This document shows positions 1 through 8,720 of a stretch of 64,000 nt of DNA, in pieces. The notes under the pieces are model-generated. The model saw nothing but the letters and a program-made list of their open reading frames with translations, was not told where the DNA came from and searched no databases. Numbering within the stretch: the stretch's first letter is position 1; each line of letters starts with the position of its first letter. The stretch is from Xestospongia bergquistia (Eukaryota; Porifera; Demospongiae; Haplosclerida; Petrosiidae). The stretch spans positions 4,243,677 to 4,307,676 of the forward strand of contig OZ014419.1 in the NCBI GenBank assembly GCA_963965975.1, written 5' to 3'. The translations under genes were made by a program, and so were the position numbers.

Positions 1-3000
1 TCTACTGTTTTTGTTGTAACTGTCCTATCTACTGTGTTCTAATGTAACAGTACCATCTACAGTGTTCTAATCTAACAGTCCTATCTACTCTGTCCTAAAG
101 TAATTGTCCCATCTACAGTGTTCTAATGTAACTTTCCTCTCCACTGTGTCCTACTGTAACTCTCCCATCCACTGCTTTCTAATCTAACTGTACCATCTAC
201 TTTGTTCTAATGTAACTGTCCCATCTTTCTAATGTAACCGTCCTATCTCCTGTATTCTAATTTAACTCTCCTGTCTACTGTGTTCTAATGTAACTCTCCC
301 ATCTACCGTGTTCTAATGTAACTGTCCTGTCTGCTGTGTCCTATAGTAACTGTCCCATCTACTGTGTTCTAATGTACCTCTCCTGTCTATTGTGTCCTAA
401 TACAACTGTCCCGTCTGTTGTGTCGTAAAGTAATTTTCCCATCTACTGTGTTCTAACTTAGCTGTCCCATCCACTGTGTCCTAATGTTACTGTCCCATCT
501 GCTGTGTCCTAATGTAACTATCTACTGCATTCTAATGCAGTGGTTTCTACAGTGTCCTAATGGAACTGTTTTGTGCAATTGTCATACCTACTTTGTCGTA
601 TAGTAACTATCCCATCTACTGTGTTCTAATGTAATTCTCCTCTCTATTGTGTTATAATGTAACTCTCCTGTCTATTGTGTCCTGATGTACCTGTCCATCT
701 ACTGCGTCCTAAAGTAATTGTCCCATCAACTGTATTCTAACGTAACTGTCCCATCTAGTGTGTTCTAAAGCAACTTTCCATCTACTGTGTTTTAAAGTGA
801 CTGTCCCATCTACTGTGTTCTAATGCAACTGTTCCATCTACTTTGTTCTAATGTGACAGTCCTGTCTAATGTGTCCTCATGTAACTGTTCTGTCTATTAT
901 GTCCTAATGTAACAGTGCCATCTACTGTGTTCTAAAGTAACTGTCTCATCTTCTAATATAACTGTCCCATCTACTATGTTCTAATATAACTCTCCTGTCT
1001 GTTGTGTCCTAATGCAACTGTCCCATCTACTGTGTCCTAAAGCAATTGTCCCATCTACTATATTCTAACGTAACAGTTTCATCTACTGTGTTCTGTCCAA
1101 TCTACTGTATCCTAATGTGACTGTCTCAACTACTGTGTAAGTGTCCCATCTAAAATAACTATCCCATCCACTGTGTTCTAATGCAACTGTCCCATCTACT
1201 TTGTTCGAATGTGACTGTCCTGTCTACTGTGTCCTAAAGTAATTGTCCCATCTACTGTATTCTAACGTAACTGTCCCATCTAGTGTGTTCTAAAGCAACT
1301 GTCCATCTACTGTCCCATCTACTGTGTTCTAATGCAACTGTTCCATCTAATTTGTTCTAATTTGACAGTCCTGTCTACTGTGTCCTAATGTAACTGTTCT
1401 CTCTATTATGTCCTAATGTAACAGTGCCATCTACTGTGTTCTAAAGTAACTGTCTCATCTACTATGTTCTAATATAACTGTCCCATCTACTATGTTCTAA
1501 TATAACTCTCCTGTCTGTTGTGTCCTAAAGTAATTGTCCCATCTACTGTATTCTAACGTAACAGTCTCATCTACTGTGTTCTAATGTAAACTATCCAATC
1601 TACTGTGTTCTAAAGTGACTGTCCCATCTAATGTGTCCTAAAGTAACTGTTCCATCTACTGTGTTCAAATGTAACTGTCCAATCCACTGTGTTCTAACTT
1701 AACTGTTCATTCTACTGTGTTCTAAAGTAACTGTCTGATCTATTGCGTTTTAATGTAACCATCCAATCTATTGTGTCCTCATCTAACTGTCCGATCTAAT
1801 GTGTCCAAAAGTAATTGTCCAATCTTATGTGTCCCAATGTAACTGTCCCAACTAGTGTGTTCTAATGTAACCGTCCAATTTACTGTATCCTAATGTAACT
1901 GTTCCATCTACTGTGTCCCAATGTAACTGTCCCATTTACTGAGTTCCAATGTTCTGTCTACTGTGTCATAATGTAATTGTTCCATCTACTGTGTTCTATT
2001 GTAACTGTCCATCTACTGTGTTCTAATGTAACTGTCCCATCTACTGTGTTCTAATGTAACTGTCTTGTCTACAGTATCCTAATGTAACTGTTCTGTCTAC
2101 TATGTCCTAATGTAACAGTGCTATCTACTGTGTTCTAAAGTAACTGTCTCATCTACTATGTTCTAATATAACTTCCCCATCTACTATGTTTTAATGTAAC
2201 TCTCCTGTCTATTGTGTTCTAATGTAACTGTCCCATCTACTGTGTCCTAAAGTAACTAATGTAAACTGTCCAATCTACTGTGTCCTAAGGTAATTGTTCC
2301 ATCTACTATATTCTAACATATCTGTCTCATCTAATGTAGTCCTGATGTAACTGTTCCAACTACTGTGTTCTAATGTAACCGTCCCATCTACTGTGTTCTA
2401 AGCTAACTGTTCCATCTCCTGTGTTCTAAAGTAATTATCAAATCTACTACGCTCCAATATAACCATCCAATTTACCGTGTCCTCATCTAACTCTCTGATC
2501 TAATGTGTCCTAAAGTAATTTTCCTATCTACTGTGTTCCAATGTAACTGTCCTATCTACTGTGTTCTAAGGTTTGTGTCCTAAAGTAATTGTTCCTTCTA
2601 CTGTGTTCTAATGTAACTGTCCTATCTACTGTGTTCTAATGTAATTCTCCTATCTACTGTGTCCTATTGTTACTGTTCTGTCTACTCTGTCCTACTGTAA
2701 CAGTGCTATCTACTGTGTTCTAATATAACTGTGTCCAGTTGACTATATTCTGATATAACTGCCCCTCCTACTGTGTTCTAATGTAACTCTCCTTTCTACT
2801 GTGTCCTATGTAACTGTCCTGTCTACTGTGTCCTAATGTAAATGTCCCATCTACTATGTTCTAATATAACTGTCCCATTTACTGTGTTCTAATATAACTG
2901 ACCTGTTTACTGTGTTCTAATGTAACAGTGCTATCTACTGTGTTGTAATGTAACTTTCCCATCTGCTGTGTTCTAAAGTAATTGTCCCATGTCATTTGTT

Positions 3001-3205
3001 CTAATATAACTGTCCTATCAATTGTGTTCTAATGTAACCTTAATATGTACTGTGTCCTAATGTAGCACTCCTATTTATTCTGTAACTGTTCTATCTACCA
3101 TGACCTAATGTAACTGTCCTATTTATTGCATTTTAATATAACTGTCCCATCTGCTGTGTTCTAATATAACTGTGCCAGTACTGTCTCCTGTGTCCTAATG
3201 TAATT
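1..3205. repeat. 28-bp satellite array
   Basis: The first 3.2 kb is an imperfect tandem array of a roughly 28-bp unit, approximately CTACTGTGTTCTAATGTAAC followed by TGTCCCAT. The length implies on the order of 110 copies. Common variants swap 'ttctaatgtaac' for 'tcctaaagtaat' and 'cccat' for 'ctgt', and a few units are truncated or joined. No reading frame is sustained across it. The array runs off the left edge, so its full size is unknown. Divergence between neighbouring units suggests an old, non-homogenised minisatellite. Confidence 0.95.
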
Positions 3206-3350
3206 ATTTTGAGAATAATGGGCCATTAAATGATGTATTTTCATCATATCCGGCCATTAAATGAGGTATTTTGAGCATATTAGGCTATTTAAAGATGGAA
3301 TTTGAGCATATTAGACTATTAAAAGATGTATTTTGAGCATAATAGGCCAA
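3206..3350. repeat. Short tandem repeat, about 32-bp unit, four copies
   Basis: Immediately after the 28-bp array lie about four copies of a different unit built on 'ggccattaaatgatgtattt' followed by 'tgagcatatta'. The abrupt change marks the right boundary of the satellite. No coding potential is seen. Confidence 0.8.
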
Positions 3351-4152
3351 GAAGGAAGAATGAGAGGTGGAAGGATGGGCGGACAGCAATACAGTACCAC
3401 CTCCACGTGGTGTCGTCTGGAGCATCATAGGTGTCAACTATGATGTACTTAGAGTACTGTCAATCATCAGCTCATTTTTTTTAAACTGTAGTAGCTCTGT
3501 AGTTTGACTAGTAGATTCTAAAGTTTGAAATTGTGATGGCATAAAGTTGTATCAATACCATAGCACATGTGGCCAGCCTCATAATGTTAATGTTTCTTTT
3601 ACAGTTATATTAAAGCCTCTTTTTTAATTGGTTTGCTTTATTCTTTGTTCTTTTTTCCTTTTTAACAATTTGTACAATTTCTTTTATTGCTGGAGAATGC
3701 ATATCCAAATGCTTGTTGACACTGGAATGCAAAATGTTTCTTTTAGATATTGCCTGACCTTTGTATATTTTAAACACTATTTCAACGGCTGTTAAATAAT
3801 CCAAGCCATTTCTCACTAACATACATGCTTAGCAAACATATATTGAGTCAGATATCAAATTCAACTTGAATGAGGTATATATATTACATATATATTAAAT
3901 GTAATTGCATACATTTTCTATAGAACCTTCCTAATTAGAGTATGTCTAAAAGCTTGTGGCAGTGAGCTATTACAGTTCTGCAGTGTATCAGCATGCTTTG
4001 CTACATAAAAGGTACAATAATATTGTGTTAGTATATTTCTTTCCTTGTTAGGATTTAACAAAATTTTATTATCCAATTTACTTCCCTATAGCCCTATAGT
4101 GGTGTATATGGTACAGAAGAAAACATCCTCGCTGATATGCTGGTTTTATGAT
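3351..4152. other. Intergenic stretch with one unsupported short ORF
   Basis: No recognisable gene is seen. A 70-codon minus-strand ORF (3610-3822) encodes a lysine-rich peptide containing 'DYLTAVEIVFKIYKGQ'. It has no motif I recognise and no splice or promoter context, so it may be a remnant of a mobile-element protein or chance. There are also AT-rich runs at about 3875-3900. Confidence 0.4.
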
Positions 4153-4285
4153 TGCTCTTGTTATTTCGCAAAATCACTGAATGTGATATATTGGTAGAAA
4201 TTCAGCATTGTTTAAGTGTTGTAAGGAAGTTTATTCATAAATATACAATTAGTTTTAATATCTGTACACAATTCTTTATTGCAAA
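4153..4285 (+). repeat. Left terminal inverted repeat of the integrase element
   Basis: This pairs with 5903-6058 on the opposite strand. Similarity by eye is high over the outer 85 bp and again over 'attagttttaatatctgtac', interrupted by an indel. Confidence 0.8.
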
Positions 4286-4370
4286 TTTCATGGACAGTCA
4301 CCACAATGAGACATCTTTGATGAAACAGTAATTCAGCTGGAATTAATACCTTAGCTTGGATGACTACTCT

Positions 4371-4470
4371 GAGGATTTATTGCAGTTCAGAGCAGTTTAT
4401 ACTTCCTTTAATGTAGTCTGAGGATTTATCATAGTTCAGAGCAGTTCACACTTCCTTTAATGTGTTGTAA
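4371..4470 (+). repeat. Tandem duplication, 50-bp unit, inside the element
   Basis: Two adjacent copies of a 50-bp unit beginning 'tctgaggattta' and ending 'cacttcctttaatgt' lie in the 5' leader of the integrase element, upstream of its coding region. Confidence 0.8.
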
Positions 4471-4551
4471 TTGCAATTTAGCTTAGTCCCTTCACTATAT
4501 AAGAGGCAGCTACACAATGCTCATACACTTTACTCCTGCATTTGAAGCAAA

Positions 4552-5905
4552 ATGGCGCAGCATAATTTTGAGACAAAATTTGAAGAGGCTTTGTTCAAGA
4601 ATTAATATTCTCAATGTGCAAAATATCTCATTCCTAAAGAGGTGTACTACAAGACCATTGATGATCTGAAAACAGCAGCTGAAGCTTCCACTACCAAGTC
4701 ACAACACCAGTACTACATCCTAAAAAGTATAAGCTACTTCAGTGTGGTGATGTAGAGAAGCTTATCAAGAAGAGAAAGTCACCAGAAGATCCCCCTGTCT
4801 ACTATGCGACCATAGAAGACACCTACGACATCATCAGTAAAGCTCACATTGCAACTGGCCATGGTGGTCGTGACAGGATGCTGAAACATCTTAAGCAAAT
4901 GTATGCCAACATCACAACAGATGCTATTGAACTCTTCAAGTCCTACTGTGTTGTATGTCAAGAGAAGAGGAAATGTCCCAAGACTACAGGTGTTGTTGTC
5001 AAGCCTATTCTTTCCAGCGAATTCAACTCTTGTGGTCAAATTGATCTTGTTGACATGCAGTCATCCCCACAAGGACAGTTCAAGTCGATGATGGTTTACC
5101 AGTGTCACCTCACAAAGTTTGTTATCCTGAGGCCCCTGTCTTCCAAGAGATCTGCTGAAGTCACCTTTCAACTGTTGGATATATTCCTCCTCTTTGGTGC
5201 ACCAGCTATCCTCAGAGTGACAACGGCTCAGAATTCATAGCCCAAGTCATCACAGAGCTCAAAGAGTTGTTGCTACAGCTCATCATGGTTCATGGCAAGC
5301 CCAGACATTCCCAAGGCCAGGGTTCTGTTGAAAGAGCAAACAGTGACATCAAAGACATTCTGGTGGCTTGGATGAGTGACAACAACACCCAGGACTGGAC
5401 AGTGGGACTCAAATTTGTTTAGCAACAGAAGAACTGTGCTCATCATGCTGGCATCAACAGAACCCATTACAAAGCCATGTTTGGAGAGAACCCTAAAGTT
5501 GGATTGACATCTTCTTGTCTCCCACCTGAAATTCTTGAAAGGCTTCAATCTGAAGATGACCTTCTGGCACTTTATCAGGCACCACCTTCTGACACCACTG
5601 CTGTTCACAACAATGAACTACATCCAGCCAGCAACGAACAACTGCCACCTTCACCTCCTGCCACCTCCCAGCCTTTTACAAGCTCCCAGGCTCTGTCAGT
5701 GCAGCATCATCACAATCCTTCTCCATTGAATTCTACACCCCTTGACAAGCGACTTGAAGGCATAGCCAATCAACGAAAAAGAGGACAAGGATTCTTCCAG
5801 TGTGACTGCAGCAAAGGCAAGAAACAGTGTCAGACAAACAGGTGCAAGTGTTATAAAGCAAAGAGACTTTGTAACAGCAGTCTCAGTTGTCATAATAAGA
5901 ATTGA
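4552..5905 (+). pseudogene. KRBA2-like integrase/transposase, disabled
   Basis: The likely start at 4552 reads 'MAQHNFETKFEEALFKN' and hits a stop almost at once. Family-like sequence then continues with frame changes. In order come a polar N-terminal part, a zinc-binding H2C2-like segment ('HIATGHGGRDRMLKHLKQMY' then 'CVVCQEKRKCP'), an rve-type integrase core ('GQIDLVDMQS' with the first acidic residue, then 'DNGSEF' in another frame near 5218), a 'GSVERAN' region carrying the likely third acidic residue, a proline-rich linker, and a cysteine-rich CXC-like tail near 5800-5900 ('CDCSKGKKQC', 'CKCYKAKRLC'). This order matches KRAB-A-domain-containing protein 2-like integrases. Breaks seen are a stop near 4603, frameshifts near 4735 and 5215, and a stop near 5420. 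The copy is therefore not functional. Confidence 0.8.
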
Positions 5906-6058
5906 GAATTATGTACAGATATTAAAACTAATCATAGCATTTTCAGATAGTTATTTTATCATTGTAATCGTTATGAATAAAGTTCCTTACAACACATAAG
6001 CAATGCTGACTTTTCTACAAATATATCACATTCAGTGATTTTGAGAAATAACAAGAGC
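5903..6058 (-). repeat. Right terminal inverted repeat of the integrase element
   Basis: This is the reverse complement of 4153-4285. It overlaps the end of the coding region, whose stop codon lies at the inner edge. Confidence 0.8.
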
Positions 6059-6060
6059 CT

Positions 6061-6160
6061 CATTTCAGTGATTTCATGAAATCACTAGAAATTTTAGTGA
6101 ATTTATGAAGTCCCTAACAAACTCCCTGAAAGTTTTAGGGATTTCACAAAATCCCTATTT
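6061..6160. repeat. Palindromic tail of 'tgatttcatgaaatca' motifs
   Basis: Several short self-complementary motifs follow one another: 'agtgatttcatgaaatcact', then related 'cctgaaagttttaggg' and 'agggatttcacaaaatccct'. Such nested palindromes are typical of transposon termini, and this is probably the outer end of the adjacent element. No counterpart is obvious on the left side. Confidence 0.55.
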
Positions 6161-6780
6161 AGACAATCTTACTGTAACATATATATATATAATGTGACTA
6201 TGGTTTCTAATCTAATGATTATCTGCAGTCAGCATTATTAGAAGTTAACAAGATGTGTTAGTATCTTGTTTTCATACAAAATGGAAAGTTGTGTCAGGCA
6301 AATTCATCAAAATTATTATTATTATTATTATCATTATTATGATTGTATACAAAATAATAACATTTATATAGTTTATGAAGTTTGTTTTGTGTAGAGTAGT
6401 AGAAAACTTAATAGAAACATAGGCACTAGAGACATTCAAACTGTTAAACAGAAATTTCAAGGTTGGAAAGAGAGGGCAGATCAGTTGTCTGGTAAAACTT
6501 AAATGTGTTCTGGTTCTCTTACAACAGACGCAAAAAGACAAACAGTTCATAGAACAATCACTAAACCATCATCTTGAGGTTAGATACTCTAAGTAAAATC
6601 ACATTAATTTAATAACTTAATATTTATTAGTTGGTTATCTTGGAAAATAACGTTAACATCTTTAAATAGAGGAAGGTCAAAAGAAGTTAAAAAGATCTTC
6701 AAAATTTGAGAGTTGAAATGGATGTCAGGTCTGAGAGAGGACACATACATTGGAAAGTAATGCTCAATTTACTTCCTCTC
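6161..6780. other. Non-coding AT-rich spacer with (ATT)n microsatellite
   Basis: There is an AT dinucleotide tract near 6180 and an (ATT)n run near 6314-6345. Short ORFs here are low-complexity. No gene is supported. Confidence 0.6.
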
Positions 6781-6841
6781 TTTGTCTTTCTTTCTCTATT
6801 GTTTGTTATACAATGTACAGTTATTAATACTTGTATTACAG

Positions 6842-6943
6842 GGTTTGAGTCACTATGTCAGGTTGAAGGAGTTTGATGTACCTGGTGATGATTATGTTGG
6901 AAATATTCTATTAAGATGTGAAAGAAGTCACTGTAGAAGCTGA
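6842..6943 (+). pseudogene. Exon-like fragment of an unidentified host gene (copy 1)
   Basis: A pyrimidine tract and 'ttgtattacag' acceptor precede an open frame containing 'GLSHYVRLKEFDVPGDDYVG' that ends in a stop after 33 codons. The same acceptor and 'FDVPG' coding sequence recur at 21331, where the frame is broken. I do not recognise the protein. Conserved coding in two copies is the main reason to believe it was once an exon. Confidence 0.45.
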
Positions 6944-7190
6944 TACTATTAGTGTACTGTCTAGAAGTTCTCTCTCTCCCTCTCTATTTAATTCGCAACT
7001 CAGTACTCAACTCAGCAAATCAATGGTTAGCATGAAAAGTGATAACAAAACTCAAGAAAGTATTGCATTATGAAATTTCAGAACCTTGTTAGCATGGATG
7101 GATGGACAAATGGATGGATAGATGGACAATGGATGGATAGATGGATGAAATCAGCAATGAAGAGTGAGATAAAATATATTTTTGCTTTTT

Positions 7191-7362
7191 AGCTGACACA
7201 CTTAAGAGTCATCTTCAAAGAGTAATTCAATTAAAATTAGATGCTGCTCTGGACATGATGTTTTCCCTTGTATACAAGAAATCAACAACTTAGACTCTCT
7301 TTAGCTGATTTCGAGTTCTTACAACCATCACCAGATCAACCATCAGAAATGATACAATTAAC
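7191..7362 (+). pseudogene. 5' part of a host exon split by a hAT insertion
   Basis: After a 'tttttgctttttag' acceptor an open frame reads 'ADTLKSHLQRVIQLKLDAAL'. After a one-base shift near 7280 it continues 'RLSLADFEFLQPSPDQPSEM' up to the hAT element. The frame resumes at 8288 on the far side, so these are two halves of one exon. Its protein family is unknown to me. The small frameshift suggests decay independent of the insertion. Confidence 0.55.
7355..7362. repeat. Left 8-bp target-site duplication (CAATTAAC)
   Basis: CAATTAAC here is repeated exactly at 8280-8287, directly abutting the hAT element on each side. Eight-bp duplications are the hAT superfamily signature. Confidence 0.9.
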
Positions 7363-8279
7363 TAGTGTTGTTTTAGTAAGTAAGTACAGTTTTAGTTTTA
7401 GTCATAGTAATTTCACTAAATTGATCATGATTTTAGTTAAACATTTATTAAATTTACAAAATGTAAATGAATTTTAGTCATAGTTAGCATAATTGTTTCA
7501 GTTTTAGTTTTAGTTATATTTTGATTATTTGCTCAAAGCTTGGGACTTTGTACGATATGTCTATCTCATGCACTAAATCCTTGAACTCCTCCTGGCTTTC
7601 AACAATGCTATATGGCACACTTGTGCTTCCAATGAAAATTGCCAGCTTTTTTGGTAATCTTCTTACATTTTTCACTCTTCATATCATACATCTTTTTCCC
7701 AACACATTCTGTCAAAGACAGTTGTCTTTCAGTCTCAGAGCATTTGTAAAGATGATGTTGCTGCTTCTGATGAGCTTTCTCTTTTTTCTCCTTCTGCATT
7801 TTTCCAGTTCCTTTAAAATATCAGGGTGGTGTTTTCTAAAATGGTTTTTCAGATTACTCGTGAACTTTCCATTTACTTTGGCTCCACACTCGTGAATTTT
7901 TCCATCACCATCAATATTAAAAATACACCTGCTATAGCATTCAGCTTTATTAAAACAAAAGTAGTCCCAAATCAATCTTTGGGACGACCTAGACCCATTG
8001 TTGATTTAGAAGCACTAGCACTAGCTATCTTGACATAATGGAAGCTGAAGCATGTGCTGAATAAGTGTGACTATCAACTATTCAAGCTCCATGAAGTATT
8101 AAATTGCTCATATCCATTGTGTAAAATTTAATGTTCACTAAAATGTCCAAGAATATTAGTTTTATTTAAAGTAAGTTTGTGCAAAATAGATTTAGTTATT
8201 TTTAGTTATAGTTAACTAAATGATTTAGGCATACTAAAATGGATTTTATTTTTAGTTATAGTTAACTAAAACAATGCTA
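7363..8279 (-). mobile_element. hAT-family transposon, internally deleted, 917 bp
   Basis: The left end TAGTGTTGTTTTAGT and right end ACTAAAACAATGCTA form imperfect terminal inverted repeats (13 of 15 positions) bounded by exact 8-bp duplications. Subterminal regions are packed with 'tttagttatagttaactaaa' and related motifs, including AGTTAACT palindromes. The interior holds part of a BED-finger transposase on the minus strand. At 917 bp it lacks most of a hAT transposase, so it is a deletion derivative that would have depended on another copy's enzyme. Confidence 0.9.
7525..7975 (-). pseudogene. BED-finger hAT transposase fragment
   Basis: Read on the minus strand from 7975, the peptide begins 'MIWDYFCFNKAECYSRCIF' and continues through 'CGAKVNGKFTSNLKNHFRKH', the aromatic start, cysteine pair and HxxxH pattern of a BED zinc finger. 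After a frameshift near 7720 it continues with a lysine- and glutamine-rich linker, then 'VPYSIVESQEEFKDLVHEID' and 'YKVPS', a block found just after the BED finger in hAT transposases. The catalytic RNase-H-like domain and the C-terminal dimerisation domain are absent. It lies wholly inside the 917-bp element. Confidence 0.8.
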
Positions 8280-8287
8280 CAATTAAC
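8280..8287. repeat. Right 8-bp target-site duplication (CAATTAAC)
   Basis: An exact copy of 7355-7362 abuts the right end of the hAT element. Confidence 0.9.
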
Positions 8288-8542
8288 ATTACCAAATTGG
8301 ATCCCTAACCCCCATGCTATGTTCTTTTATCTCCTTCAACACCTTTCCAATACATATCTCCCTCCTCAGTACACTGTATTTAAAAAGAGTCATTCCACTT
8401 CTCTTCATACTCCTCCCAATCTCTCAGAAGTTCTAAAAATGTTAATCTTACCTACTGATGTACACCAAGAGTTTCTTTATACAACCTGTAACAAGAGGAA
8501 GAGATATGTATATATCAAACATGTACACGTACATGTAAAGTA
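8288..8542 (+). pseudogene. 3' part of the host exon split by the hAT element
   Basis: The open frame continues from the target duplication as 'LPNWIPNPHAMFFYLLQHLS' and on through 'VLKMLILPTDVHQEFLYTTC' to a stop near 8541. The codon phase matches the frame entering the element at 7362, so removing the element and one target duplication leaves an uninterrupted frame. The sequence is not low-complexity and looks like genuine old coding DNA of an unrecognised protein. Confidence 0.55.
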
Positions 8543-8720
8543 ATTGTAATTATCCATTCATCTATCACTCTATTCATCTGTACATCCACTCTATTGATCC
8601 ATCTATTCATATGTATGGTACTCGTATCTGCCAGTCTGTTTTCACCCAAGGGGACTGTTCTTCCTCCTTTACCCAGTCTTTTCCTTCCTATAATGCTCTC
8701 TGATCCTCCAATCCTTGAAG
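8543..8720 (+). repeat. Left copy of a duplicated flank (pair with 21380-21570)
   Basis: From 'tatcactctattcatctgta' to 'gaagaatcaatact' this matches 21398-21565 at moderate identity. Both copies share a frame with 'PLPSL' and 'EESILV'. The left copy runs straight into the 85-bp satellite; the right copy continues into unique sequence. The pair therefore marks where the array grew within one duplicate. Confidence 0.75.

Larger units (their letters stand above)
4153..6160 (+). mobile_element. DNA transposon with long inverted repeats and KRBA2-like integrase (IS3EU/Ginger type)
   Basis: A long inverted repeat flanks a decayed integrase gene. The left arm begins near 4153 and runs to about 4285; the right arm is its reverse complement, about 5903-6058. 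Matching blocks include 'aaaatcactgaatgtgatat', 'gtgttgtaaggaa' with 'tttattcataa', and 'attagttttaatatctgtac'. About 30 bp is extra in the right arm. A further self-complementary tail (6061-6160) may be the true right terminus. I saw no clear target-site duplication, so the exact ends are uncertain. Integrase-bearing elements with terminal inverted repeats include the Ginger and IS3EU superfamilies; which one applies here is an inference. Confidence 0.75.

Noticed and set aside
1-3205. CRISPR-like array at the left end
   Set aside because: Units are contiguous 28-bp repeats without unique spacers, in eukaryotic DNA.
4779-5039. Minus-strand ORF opposite the integrase (also 5273-5608 and 5696-5893)
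   Set aside because: Antisense shadows of the KRBA2-like coding strand.
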